Under the pieces are notes generated by a model, which saw nothing but the letters and a program-made list of their open reading frames with translations, was not told the DNA's origin and searched no databases. A DNA stretch of 64,000 bases, from NCBI GenBank assembly GCA_965644295.1, contig CBFFRP010000373.1, positions 1 through 64,000 of the forward strand, in the 5' to 3' direction. Below are positions 33,658-44,534 of this stretch, piece by piece; within the stretch, counting starts at the first letter, position 1; each line of letters begins with the position of its first letter. The DNA comes from Paraphysomonas bandaiensis. Taxonomy: Eukaryota > Chrysophyceae. Position numbers and translations under genes: made by a program.

Positions 33658-34064
33658 AGGTATTGATATTATGCAGATTTATTCATGTATATGCTTGTAG
33701 TGAAGTTAAATAGTATACTATGCGTACAGTGTAAGTTCTACCGAAGACGCACGTTATCGGCACTTATACGTTAAGTTTTATTGTACTTAGTCTAAACTAA
33801 ATTTTTACGCCGCAGACCGTAGAGTGTGTAAAGTCTTCCCCGTTATGTTTATATGTAGTGATAACTTCATGCAAAGTCTATATTTAGAAAAACTTCACCA
33901 TCCAAAACTCATTTGTGTACACAATCCTGTTGCATAGTTAGCAGATCTAACATTTTATAATAGTATTAACTTGCTATACACTACTTAGCTAACGGCTAAC
34001 GTACTACATTGCTACATTGTATCGATACACTACTTACTACTTGGAAAGCTTTATATATAGACGA
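33658..34064. other. Intergenic
   Basis: AT-rich, no ORF recognised. Confidence 0.6.
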
Positions 34065-34254
34065 GTAGTGAATGTCTGATTATTTAGCAATAGGCGTTGA
34101 GACCTTGCATCAATTAGTGGCTAGAAGAATGCAAGTCATACTAGTTAGACCACTACCCGTAACTAATCAATACAAACTCTTTTATCCTACTATTTAACGC
34201 TACGAAAGCTGCTTGTGCGTCGCCGCAAGCACCAAGGTGCAACCACTTCCGTTC
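34065..34254 (-). mobile_element. 5'-truncated LINE tail, 190 bp, with 13-bp target duplication
   Basis: Flanked by TATATATAGACGA at 34052-34064 and 34255-34267. Contains the 80-bp tail motif (TTTAGCAATAGGCGTTGA) and, at 34208-34250, the GC-rich stem-loop GCTTGTGCGTCGCCGCAAGC also present in the 3' UTR of the LINE at 21300-21345. It links the short tail elements to the LINE family. Confidence 0.85.
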
Positions 34255-34267
34255 TATATATAGACGA

Positions 34268-34650
34268 TAGATGTAGAGATTTGCTAGGTACATGGTTGTA
34301 ACCAGGGGATGGCAGCAATATATTAATTTGTAAACCAGCCAAAATTTTATCCATATTGTTACTGTTAAAGTGGTAAGTATTACGATTCAGCTTAATACAA
34401 GATTGTATCTGTGAGTTATAATGTTCATGAACTGAATTAGAGAGAGTATCTGTTGAAGATGCATGATCGTCATCATAACGTCGTCATTATCAGTTACACT
34501 CATAACGTTGTGCATGATAGTTACGTTTTATATTGTTATTTATAATTCTCACTCTACTGTGTTCATTACTTTACACTTTACACTCTACTAATCACAACAT
34601 TGTTTTACTATTACTAAGATCAATTCTTTATTGCAATCAATAGTCCAGGG
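34268..34650. other. Intergenic
   Basis: AT-rich spacer, no feature recognised. Confidence 0.6.
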
Positions 34651-34701
34651 CAGGGCCTGGTAACCATTAATGGCCATTAATGTCATTTCCATAAGGCCCT
34701 G
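34651..34701. mobile_element. 51-bp hAT-type MITE
   Basis: Starts CAGGGCCTGGTAACC and ends AAGGCCCTG. The exact 8-bp target duplication GTCCAGGG flanks it (34643-34650 and 34702-34709). The left end matches the terminus of the 1.37-kb hAT element at 38207. The interior is little more than the terminal CATTAATGG motifs. Confidence 0.85.
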
Positions 34702-34914
34702 GTCCAGGGCCACCTTTTCTTGGCACCAACACTACGAAATATAAATCTATGTATATAAATATCTAGAAAAAGAAAAGAAAAACTTATATAGTTTCATGTT
34801 TTATGTATTGCTAGCTCAAGCAGTGCTTTACACACGTACAGTACTTTTCTTATTTATATAATATTATGTAATATATATTTAATACTGAAATGAAATAAAC
34901 ACTTGAACGATGAA

Positions 34915-35345
34915 TGCAGCGGTTTTAGGATTCCGGTAGAAGATGAATCTGACAAGCTCGAGTGCAAGGTCTGTAGTCTGTAGACGCAGATGACTACAAA
35001 ATGTTAAGAATGGCTACAACAGTTGGAATAGTCAAACAAGAAGTATGTATGGGCTGTATGCACCAATAGTCCCATATAACTTTCGTTTTCAACCTTTAGA
35101 TAAAACGCACAGAATATTTATCAGTAGGCAGAGTGCAGAGTGGATAGTCGACAAGAATTTTCCATTTAAGTTCTGTGATAAGAAGTCTGGAACGACATTA
35201 ATGCAGTAGTATTTGAGACTGTTGGAGCGTTGGAGCTGAAGGTACGTGATACCTTGGATATATCTGAGCTTCAAGCAACAAGCAGTGAGATGGCTTCCCA
35301 TTACGTTAAAGAGAAACAGTTCAATTGTAGAATAAAATTGCATAA
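34915..35345 (+). pseudogene. hAT transposase N-terminal relic
   Basis: Plus-strand frames interrupted by stops give hAT-like pieces: a BED-finger-like start (VEDESDKLECKVCSL), then AEWIVDKNFPFKFCD, where hAT proteins commonly have W-I-V-D-K-x-x-P-F, then LDISELQATSSEMASHYVKE. Clearly decayed. It may belong to the same family as the MITE 214 bp upstream. Confidence 0.55.
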
Positions 35346-35853
35346 ATTCAAGCAGGCGAAGAAGAATTGGATATCAGCATGCATTCTACTACACTTAATA
35401 TGATGTTGTTTCTGCAAAATAATCAACACTTGTAGCCAGATACAATTAGCTTTGAATGAAGATGATGATGTTGAGTCACCGATGTTGAAATGAGGTATTT
35501 GATTGCAAGCGTAGTGAGTTCATAATTATAATTTTAATGGCTAGTACTATAAATATAATCTGCGTATGTGTGTACTCACTTATTAATGATATAGAACTAT
35601 AAAAATAACAATCAACAGTATTGCAATATATTGTTGCCTAGTCCTGGTTGTAACCTCCAAAGCCCGAATAGAACCTCTTTCTTGTTGCTTGTTACGCACC
35701 TCATTTTTAGAAAAGTGCGAATGAAAGCTGTACTCTACAATGATGGCGATAGTGGTAATATAATATTACTTACATATTGTAATCGGATTTAATACAAAAA
35801 TATTCCAGACGAAAGATATATATCAAATCATATCAACTGTATTGGGTGGTCTA
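35346..35853. other. Intergenic
   Basis: AT-rich spacer between the hAT relic and the convergent membrane-protein gene. No gene recognised. Confidence 0.5.
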
Positions 35854-36616
35854 TCATTCTAATTTACCGGCAATTTTGAATTTGTATGTCGTGAATATAT
35901 ACACTACTATCACCAGTGTTACAATAGGAATGTAAGCTGTTATAATAGGATACTCAGTGGCAAATGAGTGCGTCATGCCTCGTAAATTCTGTGAGAGCAT
36001 AGCTTTCGCATCAACAATTTTCTCAACAACACTGTCGTGCGAACTATCCAGTTCATTCTCCTTACGTTCAATATTCTGTATGCGCAGCTGCTCTTGAGAC
36101 GGACGCAAAATGAACTCCTTAGAAACTTCCACAGTTCCATGATCCATAGCCCAACCTAACACAAACTCTCAAATATATCAATCTGTGATTTACAATAATA
36201 CCCGCCCAAATAGAAACAATTTCCCCTTCAGAAGGCATGACAAGGGCTGATATTTTTCTACATGATCTGTGCCCTTCACAACCACCTGGCTGGAATTCAC
36301 CATACGTGCATTCAAACAAATATTCTCCGGTTGTATCTGATAAGGATACTTGCAATACTTCACCGGAAACATAAGTGTCATTCGACGACAGTCTCTCACC
36401 CTCTCGCTCTACTATAATATGCCGCTTATCTGATTGAATAGTTTCTTCATTCATGACTACTGCTCCCGGGCGGAAATCTCTCTCACAGAAGTCGTTTTCC
36501 ATCCATGAGGCGAATCCACTAACAGGTGGCATGAATAGAGTGATTCCGATAGAGATGACCCATACGGTTAACATGGTTATTGGCGATGTCATTCCAACTG
36601 TCGAAATCACGAACAC
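35854..36616 (-). CDS. Type I membrane protein, unknown function
   Basis: About 240 aa in two exons: 36616 to about 36205, and about 36158 to 35854. An N-terminal hydrophobic segment (ITMLTVWVISIGITLFMPP) fits a signal peptide. A luminal domain follows with cysteines at DFCERDF, FECTY, GGCEGH and SCRK, suggesting disulfides. After EGEIVSIWAG, exon 2 continues WAMDHGTVEVSKEFIL and an amphipathic stretch (SHDSVVEKIVDAKAMLSQNL). One C-terminal transmembrane helix is ITAYIPIVTLVIVVYIFTT, with a short basic cytosolic tail YKFKIAGKLE. The TYVSGEVLQVSLSDTTGEY segment is faintly like Reeler/beta-sandwich domains, but I do not assign a family. The secretory pathway is the likely location. Confidence 0.75.
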
Positions 36617-37168
36617 ACAGACGCACGAGGGTCAAGTGTGAATGCAATGAAATGGGAAGAATGCTATTGTTGACTTCCAGTTTGGGCTACCCACATATAG
36701 CGCATGTAGAAAACAAGCAATATATACTCAAAACCGCAATTTTATGAGAGAAAACCCCTTTATACTGGAAAATATCAATGTGCAAATACTTGGAAATTTG
36801 GATATGGACCCTACACTAAAATACAGAGCGTGTACAGTGTATCCTCTGTGCATTTTTGTTCCAAGATGCCTCAAATATTGAGGCAACAATTATATGTAGT
36901 GTAGCCGTAGTTTTGTTGCAGTAATATAGAGGATTTATGCTTCAATTTATTTCCGAAAAATAAGATGCTGACTGCCGATACGATGTGTACCGATTTAAAC
37001 ATTTGAATAAGCACAGCACGGAAGTGCTCAGCAAGATACAGACAGACACGCACTTCACTGCTGTACGGCACGCACTTTGTGTTCCATAGAGCGAAGACAC
37101 AGAGTTGGTTGTTAACAGCCAACAGCCCATAGTATGGTTATGTAGATATTGCTTCATCATAATCGACT
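36617..37168. promoter_or_regulatory. Divergent intergenic region, membrane protein / PX protein
   Basis: 552 bp between two divergent starts. Both promoters must lie here. No exact GGTATACC element was seen. Confidence 0.35.
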
Positions 37169-37720
37169 ATGCTTTCCAATGAAATACAATTCGCTTCACC
37201 CAACAGCGGAACACTTGTGCTGAATAACCTCGCCATATCAGTAGAGGGCACTCGCTTATGCTCTCACTCGAAGGGCTCGTATGTTAGCTATGACATAGTC
37301 GTGTCCACACCGAATAGAGAGCGCACATGGAAAGTGATAAAGCGATACAGGGAATTTCGTAGGCTGTTTCTTGATATAACTGCAGTGAGAGGCAGGCATG
37401 TGGGTCTATCGCGCCTGAAAAAGTTCCGATTTCCACACAAAACTATATTTTGTAGTGACAAAATGATTGAGCATAGGAAATTGTGTTTCGGTCTACTTCT
37501 TGAGCTAGCATTGAGAGTAGAGCCAGTTACCAGTATTGTGAGCGATTTCCTGGATGTCTCTAGTAACTTGAAAGGGTTTCAATGCAAATCTATTGTTCCT
37601 TTTGAAGGACATACACTGAAGTCGATTCACTGTGCAGAGCCTAGTCCGATATATGATTTATTTGATGGAAATTCACACTCCCCGACCACTGTTCACGAGC
37701 TATTCCCAGAAACATACTGA
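37169..37720 (+). CDS. PX-domain protein
   Basis: A 183-aa single-exon protein that is essentially one phox-homology domain, a phosphoinositide-binding module of endosomal proteins. Evidence: an N-terminal strand block (LVLNNLAISVEGTRL, YVSYDIVVSTPNRERTW), KVIKRYREFRRLF with the conserved Arg-Tyr that contacts the 3-phosphate, then RLKKFRFPHKT in place of the usual proline-rich loop, and the helical KMIEHRKLCFGLLLELAL block. The PPK loop is short. No BAR or other domain follows; about 60 unassigned residues form the C-terminus. Likely PI3P binding at endosomes, by family analogy. Confidence 0.85.
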   Translation: MLSNEIQFASPNSGTLVLNNLAISVEGTRLCSHSKGSYVSYDIVVSTPNRERTWKVIKRYREFRRLFLDITAVRGRHVGLSRLKKFRFPHKTIFCSDKMIEHRKLCFGLLLELALRVEPVTSIVSDFLDVSSNLKGFQCKSIVPFEGHTLKSIHCAEPSPIYDLFDGNSHSPTTVHELFPETY

Positions 37721-38198
37721 CTATTATATGAGTAACACTCGTGAAGTACCTTATATTATATTATATACCCTCTTTCTGAATCTCAATTTCAAGTTTTAGT
37801 ATTGTTAAACTCAAGCGTTATGATTCTGTATGAATTAGTATTCGAAATAATTAGATGCTATGTTATTCTTAATTATATTACCCTCGTCAATTATCTTTAA
37901 GTAAAAATTAAGGAAGGGTATCACTTCGGGATCAATGGAAATATATTGCTCTACATATGTACTTCATATATGGCTACATGGCATTCCAATTTCATATTTA
38001 TTACAGCGTGTGCTCAATGCTCAATGGGCAAACAGATTAGCTCTATATTACCATATAGCAATATATCTGAATAATTCCTGCACGAGCAACTCCAGAGCTT
38101 AACTAATACCTATCATTGCTAACCTTTTTACTTATATTGATGACGAAGTGTTTGGTAGAAGCACTTAACTAGACAATACACAGTGCACAAGTGATATC
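37721..38198. other. Intergenic
   Basis: AT-rich spacer downstream of the PX gene; no gene recognised. Confidence 0.6.
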
Positions 38199-38206
38199 CT
38201 AAAATC

Positions 38207-39574
38207 CAGGGCCTGGTAACTGGACCATTAATGGTAGTCCAGTTCCCGGAAATTATAATGGACCTTTCTGTTACCACTGCACTCCGAGTCAAAGCTGTAC
38301 TTCACATTTGTTGGGAATATGAATACATATCGGACCATCATATCTCTTGCCCAAGAATCAGCTATGATCTTCTTGTCCTTGTTGGGGATGATCGTCTGGA
38401 GCCGTCATTGCGTTGGAATGTGGGGAGCATTAACCTTTTCTTTTCAGAGAAGACGCCACAGCATGTACCTCTGCACAAGAAGTCTCTTCTTCACGAATCG
38501 GATAAACGGCACTACCAGAGATATCTCACATCCTGCGACCGCCTCCGTAGAGAGCTAGCGCAACTGTCTCAGTTTCCAGGTTTTGTGTGCCTTATTTTTA
38601 TCAATTGCTATATCATACTGCCCTTGTAGCTGCGCCATTGCGGCCTTCAGCTCTGCAATCTGAGACATAAGGTCTTTAACACTCTTCGCTGAGATTTCAG
38701 CGTTATTACCGCTAGCTGAACGACTTCTTTGCTGTTACTTGGAGGAACTGAATCGTCTCCTCATTCTCACTGCACTTCTTCTGCAATGCTAATATCCAAG
38801 TCAACAACCTCTTGCTCGAGGCTATCCAAAGAGTCTGCGTCCATCGTAATCTGAGCCTAGTTCTTCAACACCACGCGGCATTAATGAAAATGTCCCGGCA
38901 ATTTGAAATGGCCACTAATGGCCCATTAATTGCCATTTATACCCAAAAAGACAACACCATAATAGATAGTGTGGTGCTCCCTTCATTACTAATTAAGTTA
39001 AATAACAGACTACGAATTGTAACTACTTCTCGCTTTCAACTGGCACATCAGGGTCATCTTGCAAGGACGAGTGATATGAATTCATTTTCTACGATCAGGT
39101 GTCATAATCAAATTTACACGATTACAGAGCCTCTCAACAACAACATTAGATTGCGCTTCAATATAAAGCAAGCAGCGGTAGCTGGACTCATAGGTACCAA
39201 GTCGAGTTCTCTTGATGACCTCGATGCTGTCCAGAACACGCTGTGCTAAGTCAGCTTTTTTTCGTAATTGCTGTCAGATGAGAGTAAACTGGCATTCTTA
39301 AACGTCTTTAGATTTTTCATCAAGGAATGCCAATTTGCTCGCACAGAAAACACACATAGAGCCCGAACGATGGTGACTCGGTGGTCCTTCAAATCTACAA
39401 ATCCACTCGGAGTAGATTGTTTAGATTCACTCTTCATAGCATATATCAAGTACCAGTACATGTCATTAATGGGATGCCATTAATGGTAGTCTAGTTCCTG
39501 GCAATTATAATGGAATTAATGAAAAATGTCCCGGCAATTATAATGGCATTACCATTAATGGCTACCAGGCCCTG
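38207..39574 (-). mobile_element. hAT transposon, 1368 bp, degenerate transposase
   Basis: Termini CAGGGCCTGGTAAC (38207) and GGCTACCAGGCCCTG (ending 39574) are inverted repeats. Exact 8-bp target duplication CTAAAATC lies at 38199-38206 and 39575-39582. Subterminal CATTAATGG and CCCGGCAATTATAATGG motifs repeat at both ends. On the minus strand near 39250-39070 a broken frame reads QSNVVVERLCNRVNLIMTPD, matching the hAT C-terminal dimerisation motif. The remaining interior is decayed; the longer plus-strand ORFs (38231-38629, 38812-39249) are not credible genes. Confidence 0.9.
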
Positions 39575-39899
39575 CTAAAATCTATGTATCATATATTTCA
39601 GTGGATAAGTGGTATCCTAAAGTATTTTTCCTCAGTTATTTGTTCAACAGTTGCTTAGAACTATTTCACATATTTTCATGGAGGATATATCTATAATCTA
39701 TAATAAGAGCCTGTTATTCACCCTGCTAAAATCTACGTATCATATATTTCAGTGGATAAGTGGTATCCTAAAGTATTTTTCCTCAGTTATTTGTTCAGCA
39801 GTTGCTTAGAACTATTTCACATATTTTCATGGAGGGTATAGCTTTATCATGCTAGCCATATATCATCTGTAATCTATAATAAGAGCCTGTTATTCACCT
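39570..39899. repeat. Tandem duplication, about 151 bp unit
   Basis: CCCTGCTAAAATCTA recurs at 39570 and 39721, followed in each copy by the same roughly 145 bp (TATTTCAGTGGATAAGTGGT onward to TAAGAGCCTGTTATTCACC). Copy 2 has a 25-bp insertion near 39840. The duplicated unit starts with the last 5 bp of the adjacent hAT terminus, so duplication probably followed transposition. Confidence 0.9.
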
Positions 39900-40063
39900 G
39901 CAACAATGCAACTGTAGCTCCAATAATAAATTACGAAATTATTCATACGTACTATACATGACATCATCGTTTAGCCTCAGTGGAAAATAGTTTATAAAGT
40001 AACTCTAAATAAAAATCAACTGAAGTTAGAATATTCTCCATAGCAATGATACAACCCTCGCCC

Positions 40064-41608
40064 TTACAGCCCCATAATTCGTTTCAGTCTATTATAATCC
40101 CGTTTCGCGTCGGCTTCATCAGAAAACGGATAGGAAGCACCGAGGGCATCTGCCACTGCAAAGCCGGAGCACAACGAAAGGTCGTGTCCATTGCCAGGAG
40201 TTGCAAAACTGCCGCAAAAGTACACACCCCTCTCCCCCTGTATATATCGCAATCCCATTGTAAGAAGAAGTCCAACAAGTGAAAGGTGGGGGTGGTTTTT
40301 GATGTTTCGGACTTCACCACATTTGTTTTGAATGGACTCCGGACTTTGAGCTCCATAGGTAACAAGGCGTGGTGTGCATCTACCTATAGAATATAAGCCC
40401 TTCTCGTGTTGCAGTGACGGCATCCAGGAAGAGAGGATGAAAGTATTGGTGTATCGCACCTGTCCCTCCTCTATCCTGGATTCGATATAGTTGGCGTAAC
40501 TGTCAAGCAGTTCATTTCTATGGGCAACTGGTAAAACAGTTGAATCACTATGAATTATACCAGTTATAAACGACGCATCCCATTCATCAGTGTACGTCAC
40601 CGCAGCAAGTATCCATCGGGCTATTCGCGAGAATCCATTTCCGAGAGTGCGAGTAGCGTGATGGGCATTACTTGCAAACACTACCCTGTCAAAGTCACTG
40701 TATGTTCCGGAAGAAGTCACAATACTCCACTTGCGAGAGTGCGGGTTTTGATATACAGAAAAAACGGAATGTTCCGGATGACGTGTGAGCGTACTATCAG
40801 CCGACCCCTTTGCGGAGGCCATACGGTCGAAGACATCTCGGGAGGATGCTACCCAGGATTCCATGCTAGGACTAGAAGTAAGAGGAATTAAACTATTCAA
40901 GGTTGGTAAAATTACAGCAGGTACTCCGTCCAAGTGCACTGTGAGAAACGAACTTGCATAGAGTGGCACAATTACATCCTGCCAAAATTCATCTGAAACG
41001 AAAAAGAGTCGAGATAGGATACGCAAAGGAATTATATTCATAGGGTTCAGCATTGACATATGATACAATGATGCTTCATCTGTTCCATTAAAGAATCGAT
41101 TTATACAATGAACCAACCAGATCATTTTGTTCCAGCAGTAGATATCATTCCCATACCGCCTTGAAAGGCCCATAGCTTTCTCATGTGCGAAATACATACC
41201 ATTCACGCTACGAATACAAAAGGGTAATGACACATTCTCCGTGCTCACATTAAGTGCTTTTAGTAATGCCTTATAGTTACGGAAGTAGGCAGCCGGCCAT
41301 GCTAGTACACTGAGACCGGTAACAGCTCCATCAGGCCAATCAAATGTCTTGGCGTTTCCACCAAAGTCACTACGCTCTTCAAATAAGTGAACGTCAAAGC
41401 CATTCGATGAATTCAGCGAGTACGCGCACCCATGCCCCGCGATTCCTCCTCCTATTATCGCAATTCGTGTGTGCTCATTGGCTGTCTTTACTGTTCGGTG
41501 GGCCTCTTCTATACGTATCAACCTTATCCCTGCCTGACAAAGAATGAGGATGCTCAAACGAACAATTTCAAAGACCGCCAAGAACACTTGACGCAGTTTC
41601 GATGTCAT
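40064..41608 (-). CDS. FAD-dependent amine-oxidase-like flavoprotein
   Basis: A 514-aa single-exon protein. An N-terminal hydrophobic stretch (VFLAVFEIVRLSILILCQAG) could be a membrane anchor or signal. A Rossmann dinucleotide-binding fold follows: IAIIGGGIAGHGCAYSL (GxGxxG about residue 51) and a strand ending in Glu (HLFEERSDFGGNAKTF). Mid-protein it has the amine-oxidase-like DRVVFASNAHHATRTL, and at the C-terminus the second FAD-contact motif GVYFCGSFATPGNGHDLSLC. It resembles flavoproteins associated with cyclopropane-fatty-acid synthases and phytoene-desaturase-like oxidases; the substrate is unknown. It is divergent from ARGLU1, 277 bp away. Confidence 0.85.
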   Translation of the reverse strand: MTSKLRQVFLAVFEIVRLSILILCQAGIRLIRIEEAHRTVKTANEHTRIAIIGGGIAGHGCAYSLNSSNGFDVHLFEERSDFGGNAKTFDWPDGAVTGLSVLAWPAAYFRNYKALLKALNVSTENVSLPFCIRSVNGMYFAHEKAMGLSRRYGNDIYCWNKMIWLVHCINRFFNGTDEASLYHMSMLNPMNIIPLRILSRLFFVSDEFWQDVIVPLYASSFLTVHLDGVPAVILPTLNSLIPLTSSPSMESWVASSRDVFDRMASAKGSADSTLTRHPEHSVFSVYQNPHSRKWSIVTSSGTYSDFDRVVFASNAHHATRTLGNGFSRIARWILAAVTYTDEWDASFITGIIHSDSTVLPVAHRNELLDSYANYIESRIEEGQVRYTNTFILSSWMPSLQHEKGLYSIGRCTPRLVTYGAQSPESIQNKCGEVRNIKNHPHLSLVGLLLTMGLRYIQGERGVYFCGSFATPGNGHDLSLCSGFAVADALGASYPFSDEADAKRDYNRLKRIMGL

Positions 41609-41756
41609 GATAAGGGCAAGTGTTCATGTAAGCAGCAGGCTCATGAGCGCAGAGCATGTGCATATCCATCATCAGAGTATCCATCTCCTCATTGACTGGA
41701 ATACATAGGAATACATGTATTCCTATGTGTACAAGAATAGAAAGATATGTGTATTC

Positions 41757-41850
41757 CGCGTATACTGAACGGTATACCGCGTGCAGTGAGAGATGGTGTG
41801 CAGATATACGTATACACAGAGAGAGTTCAGTCTCTGCATGGTATACATAT
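41757..41850. promoter_or_regulatory. Divergent promoter region, flavoprotein / ARGLU1
   Basis: Contains GGTATACC at 41771-41778 and further GTATAC elements (about 41762, 41810, 41840) in a 277-bp divergent gap. Role inferred. Confidence 0.45.
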
Positions 41851-41885
41851 AATCTTATAGTAACCCAAGTACACCTGACCATACA

Positions 41886-43029
41886 ATGGGACGACGAGAC
41901 CATCGCAGTAGAAGCCGGAATCGTCGAAGCGGTAGTCGTTCACGTAGCCGTTCTCGAGACAGGCGCCGATCCTATAGCCCAGATAGACGTGAGAGGCGCT
42001 CGAGACGCAGTCGCAGTCGCAGTCGGTCAGATGATCGGCGAGGGAGACGTGATCGGTATTGTGAAATATATATCTGTGAATATGCTGATTTTTGTGTGTA
42101 AAGGTCAAGATCAGTTGATAGTTTCGATCGTCACAGAGCGCACTCCAAGGACCTGTCCGCAGCCGTGCACTCTGAGCAAATAGAAAATGAGATAGCAACT
42201 CTTGTGGCAAAGAAAGTAAAAGCTTGTGCTGAAGAGGAAGGTATGCTACTGCCTCTATTGGTTCTGTCTCGGATTAATCTTTAAGCTAGTTCGGCGGTAT
42301 GTGGCAGGTGACGAGTACAAACTTATGGTCGAAAATATGAAGCGCCGTGAACGTGAACGAGTGATGGAAGAGGTCCGAGAAGAAATCGCTAGAGAAAAAG
42401 CTGCACTGCTTACTGCTGAACGGGAAAAACTTACGAAAGAAGTGGACGAAAATGATCGTCTTGAAGAAATTTTGGCTGAAAACCAGCGTAAAATAGAGGT
42501 GATAAAAGTTGCTTTGATATTACTAAAATATTTCATGTACTATGCACCAGGAGCAAAAAAGACGAGAATTGGAGGCGCGGCAACTTGAGGGGGCGGAACG
42601 GCTTAAGGAGATCCAGTTGAGACGCCAGGCTGAGGTATGTGTACTTTGATATTGCGTGGCATCTGTAAGATTCCGAAGGAGGAGCGGCTAGCAGAGGAAG
42701 AACGGAAGCAAGAGGCCGAGCGACTGCGAGAAAAACAGAGTCAGCAGCAGATTTTATCGAGGTATTTAGACGTTGGTGTGTTATTTTGTCGCTCTGTTGG
42801 TTATGTGGCTGCTTGCTTGAGGGAAGTGGGATACTTCTAGTTATGCTCTGTACATACAATGCACCCGTGGTTTCAAGATCAGACTTTGCACAGGATACTT
42901 ATATACCTATGGGTCAATTGGTGGAGATGCTTATGCACCCGCTAGGACTTGTTTCACACTCAAATTTTAATTATATCTCGCAGGGACAAAAAACTAGCTT
43001 TTGGATTCAAAAAGAGTTCTATTTTCTAG
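41886..43029 (+). CDS. ARGLU1: ARGLU1-like splicing and transcription cofactor
   Basis: Nuclear Arg/Glu-rich coiled-coil protein that in animals links Mediator, nuclear receptors and alternative splicing. Exon 1 is an RS domain (MGRRDHRSRSRNRR onward, about 55 residues of R/S repeats). Later exons are long charged helices: IENEIATLVAKKVKACAEEE, then YKLMVENMKRRERERVMEEV, then NDRLEEILAENQRKIE, then LEARQLEGAERLKEIQ and ERKQEAERLREKQSQQQIL. The last exon (about 42984-43029) gives DKKLAFGFKKSSIF. That corresponds to the KLSFSLK-type C-terminus of ARGLU1, a family hallmark. Introns are short GT-AG. The full family order (RS, VAKKV, RILEEN-like, terminal KLAFGF) is preserved. Confidence 0.9.
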
Positions 43030-44109
43030 CAGTATGTACCCTTACAGTGTATACATATATCAGCCATTTATCTTGAGGTAGTTGACGTCGCCTTTCAAAA
43101 ATACGCATATTGAAGAGGTATCTGAAAATTCATGTATATTGTTCGCTATTGGTAACCTATAGAGCCACTAGGGATGAATTTCGTTACTTTACTTGTTCAT
43201 ATGTAATATGTAACTATTAAGCAGTGAAGGCATATAGGCATATAGAGTTATCCCCATTTTGTCTAAAAAAAAGTGTTTATTGACCTGATGTGGGCTCAAC
43301 AGAGCGCTCATCATAGTACCGGGCAAATATAGACATTCAACGTCAATATTCGATTCAACAGCTCACTTCTATCTTAATTATGCTATTAACATATTAACAG
43401 TCATTAGTATGTATTATGTATGTGAATTCATTTTATTACATATTTGTAGAGGAACCACAGTGATGAGCCAACTATCCAATGCTGATCATTAAACAGTACA
43501 AGTTATATTCCATCCTTCGACTGCTGTAGAAGATCATAGTGATGTCAGTACAAGCAATCTACCTTCATAACCACGGCTTCGAAACAACTTTAAGAATATT
43601 TCAGGAGAGTTTAAGTGCATTATCTGATGATGTATACAGTTTTTTCAGGGTTCGGGTTTCATTTTGTTTATTAGTAAATTGTGTGCCTCTTATAATACAT
43701 CATATTCAATCAGGTGCACTAGCAGAGGTTAAGCGCATTGTATATAAATGTGATGATGGTGCTACTAATTAAGGTAATAAGAGGCCTTTCGTGCGACTAC
43801 AACTGTTCACATTCATCATCACACTTATGTACGAATTTCCCTCAGTATCCTTTTGTGGTAGGAGTGAATTTGTTGTAGCTATTATATATATAAATTTGGG
43901 AGTTTATTGTTTGAGTTGATCTATAGTGCAATTGATATTCCCTAAGCATACACAGATATACAGTATACAAATTCCATAGGAATTCTCATTTGTTTTCTTA
44001 ATGTTAATCAGGAAAAACAGATTTCTTCTTACAACAAGCAAACAAGCTACTGATACCTAATACCTATTAAATCTAATATTAAGCCTTCAACATCATGAGG
44101 ATAAGCTAC
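43030..44109. other. Intergenic
   Basis: AT-rich spacer. A 77-codon ORF at 43539-43772 has no recognised domain. A GTATAC element lies at about 43973. Confidence 0.5.
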
Positions 44110-44113
44110 TTAA

Positions 44114-44228
44114 CCCAGGGATAAGGAGGCTCGTCCCTTGTCTTTTGTCTAAATTTTAAAACTTAGACTTTTCGCCCTCGTTTCAAAATTTTGAGCGTGG
44201 GACGATATAGCCTCCTTATTGACCGAGG
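44114..44228. mobile_element. piggyBac-like MITE, 115 bp
   Basis: Flanked by TTAA at 44110-44113 and 44229-44232. Imperfect terminal inverted repeats: left CCCAGGGATAAGGAGGCT, right reverse complement CCTCGGTCAATAAGGAGGCT, each followed by CGTCCC-type sequence. There is no coding capacity. TTAA duplication is the piggyBac hallmark. The copia 5' LTR starts 14 bp further on. Confidence 0.7.
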
Positions 44229-44242
44229 TTAAATATAAATAA

Positions 44243-44534
44243 TGTTGAGATCTGAAGATTCTATATACTTGCAATTGAGTGCAGTATTATGTGAGATGCA
44301 AGGATCGAAAGATATATATGTAATTAGTACATTATATTATGTAGTATGAAACTGAAGTAGAAGTGGATGACTATACAGGATACGATGACTGAGTGTGTGG
44401 TTGTACACTATAGTAGTAAATGAATGGTGTTGAACACATCGAACACAACTTAGGTTCTTTATCATGTAATGTTTATAATTTCATCTTATCAGTTGAGAAT
44501 AGTAAACCTTAGCAAATAATGTCAACTTCTGTTA
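44243..44534 (+). repeat. 5' LTR of the copia element
   Basis: Begins TGTTGAGATCTGAAG and ends ACTTCTGTTA. Includes the gag-pol initiator ATG at 44519-44521. Confidence 0.95.

Noticed and set aside
34208-34250. GC-rich segment resembling a tRNA or SINE head
   Set aside because: It forms a single stem-loop shared with the LINE 3' UTR; no cloverleaf or A/B boxes seen.
38231-39483. Plus-strand ORFs inside the hAT element
   Set aside because: The opposite strand carries the recognisable transposase motif; these frames look like shadows.
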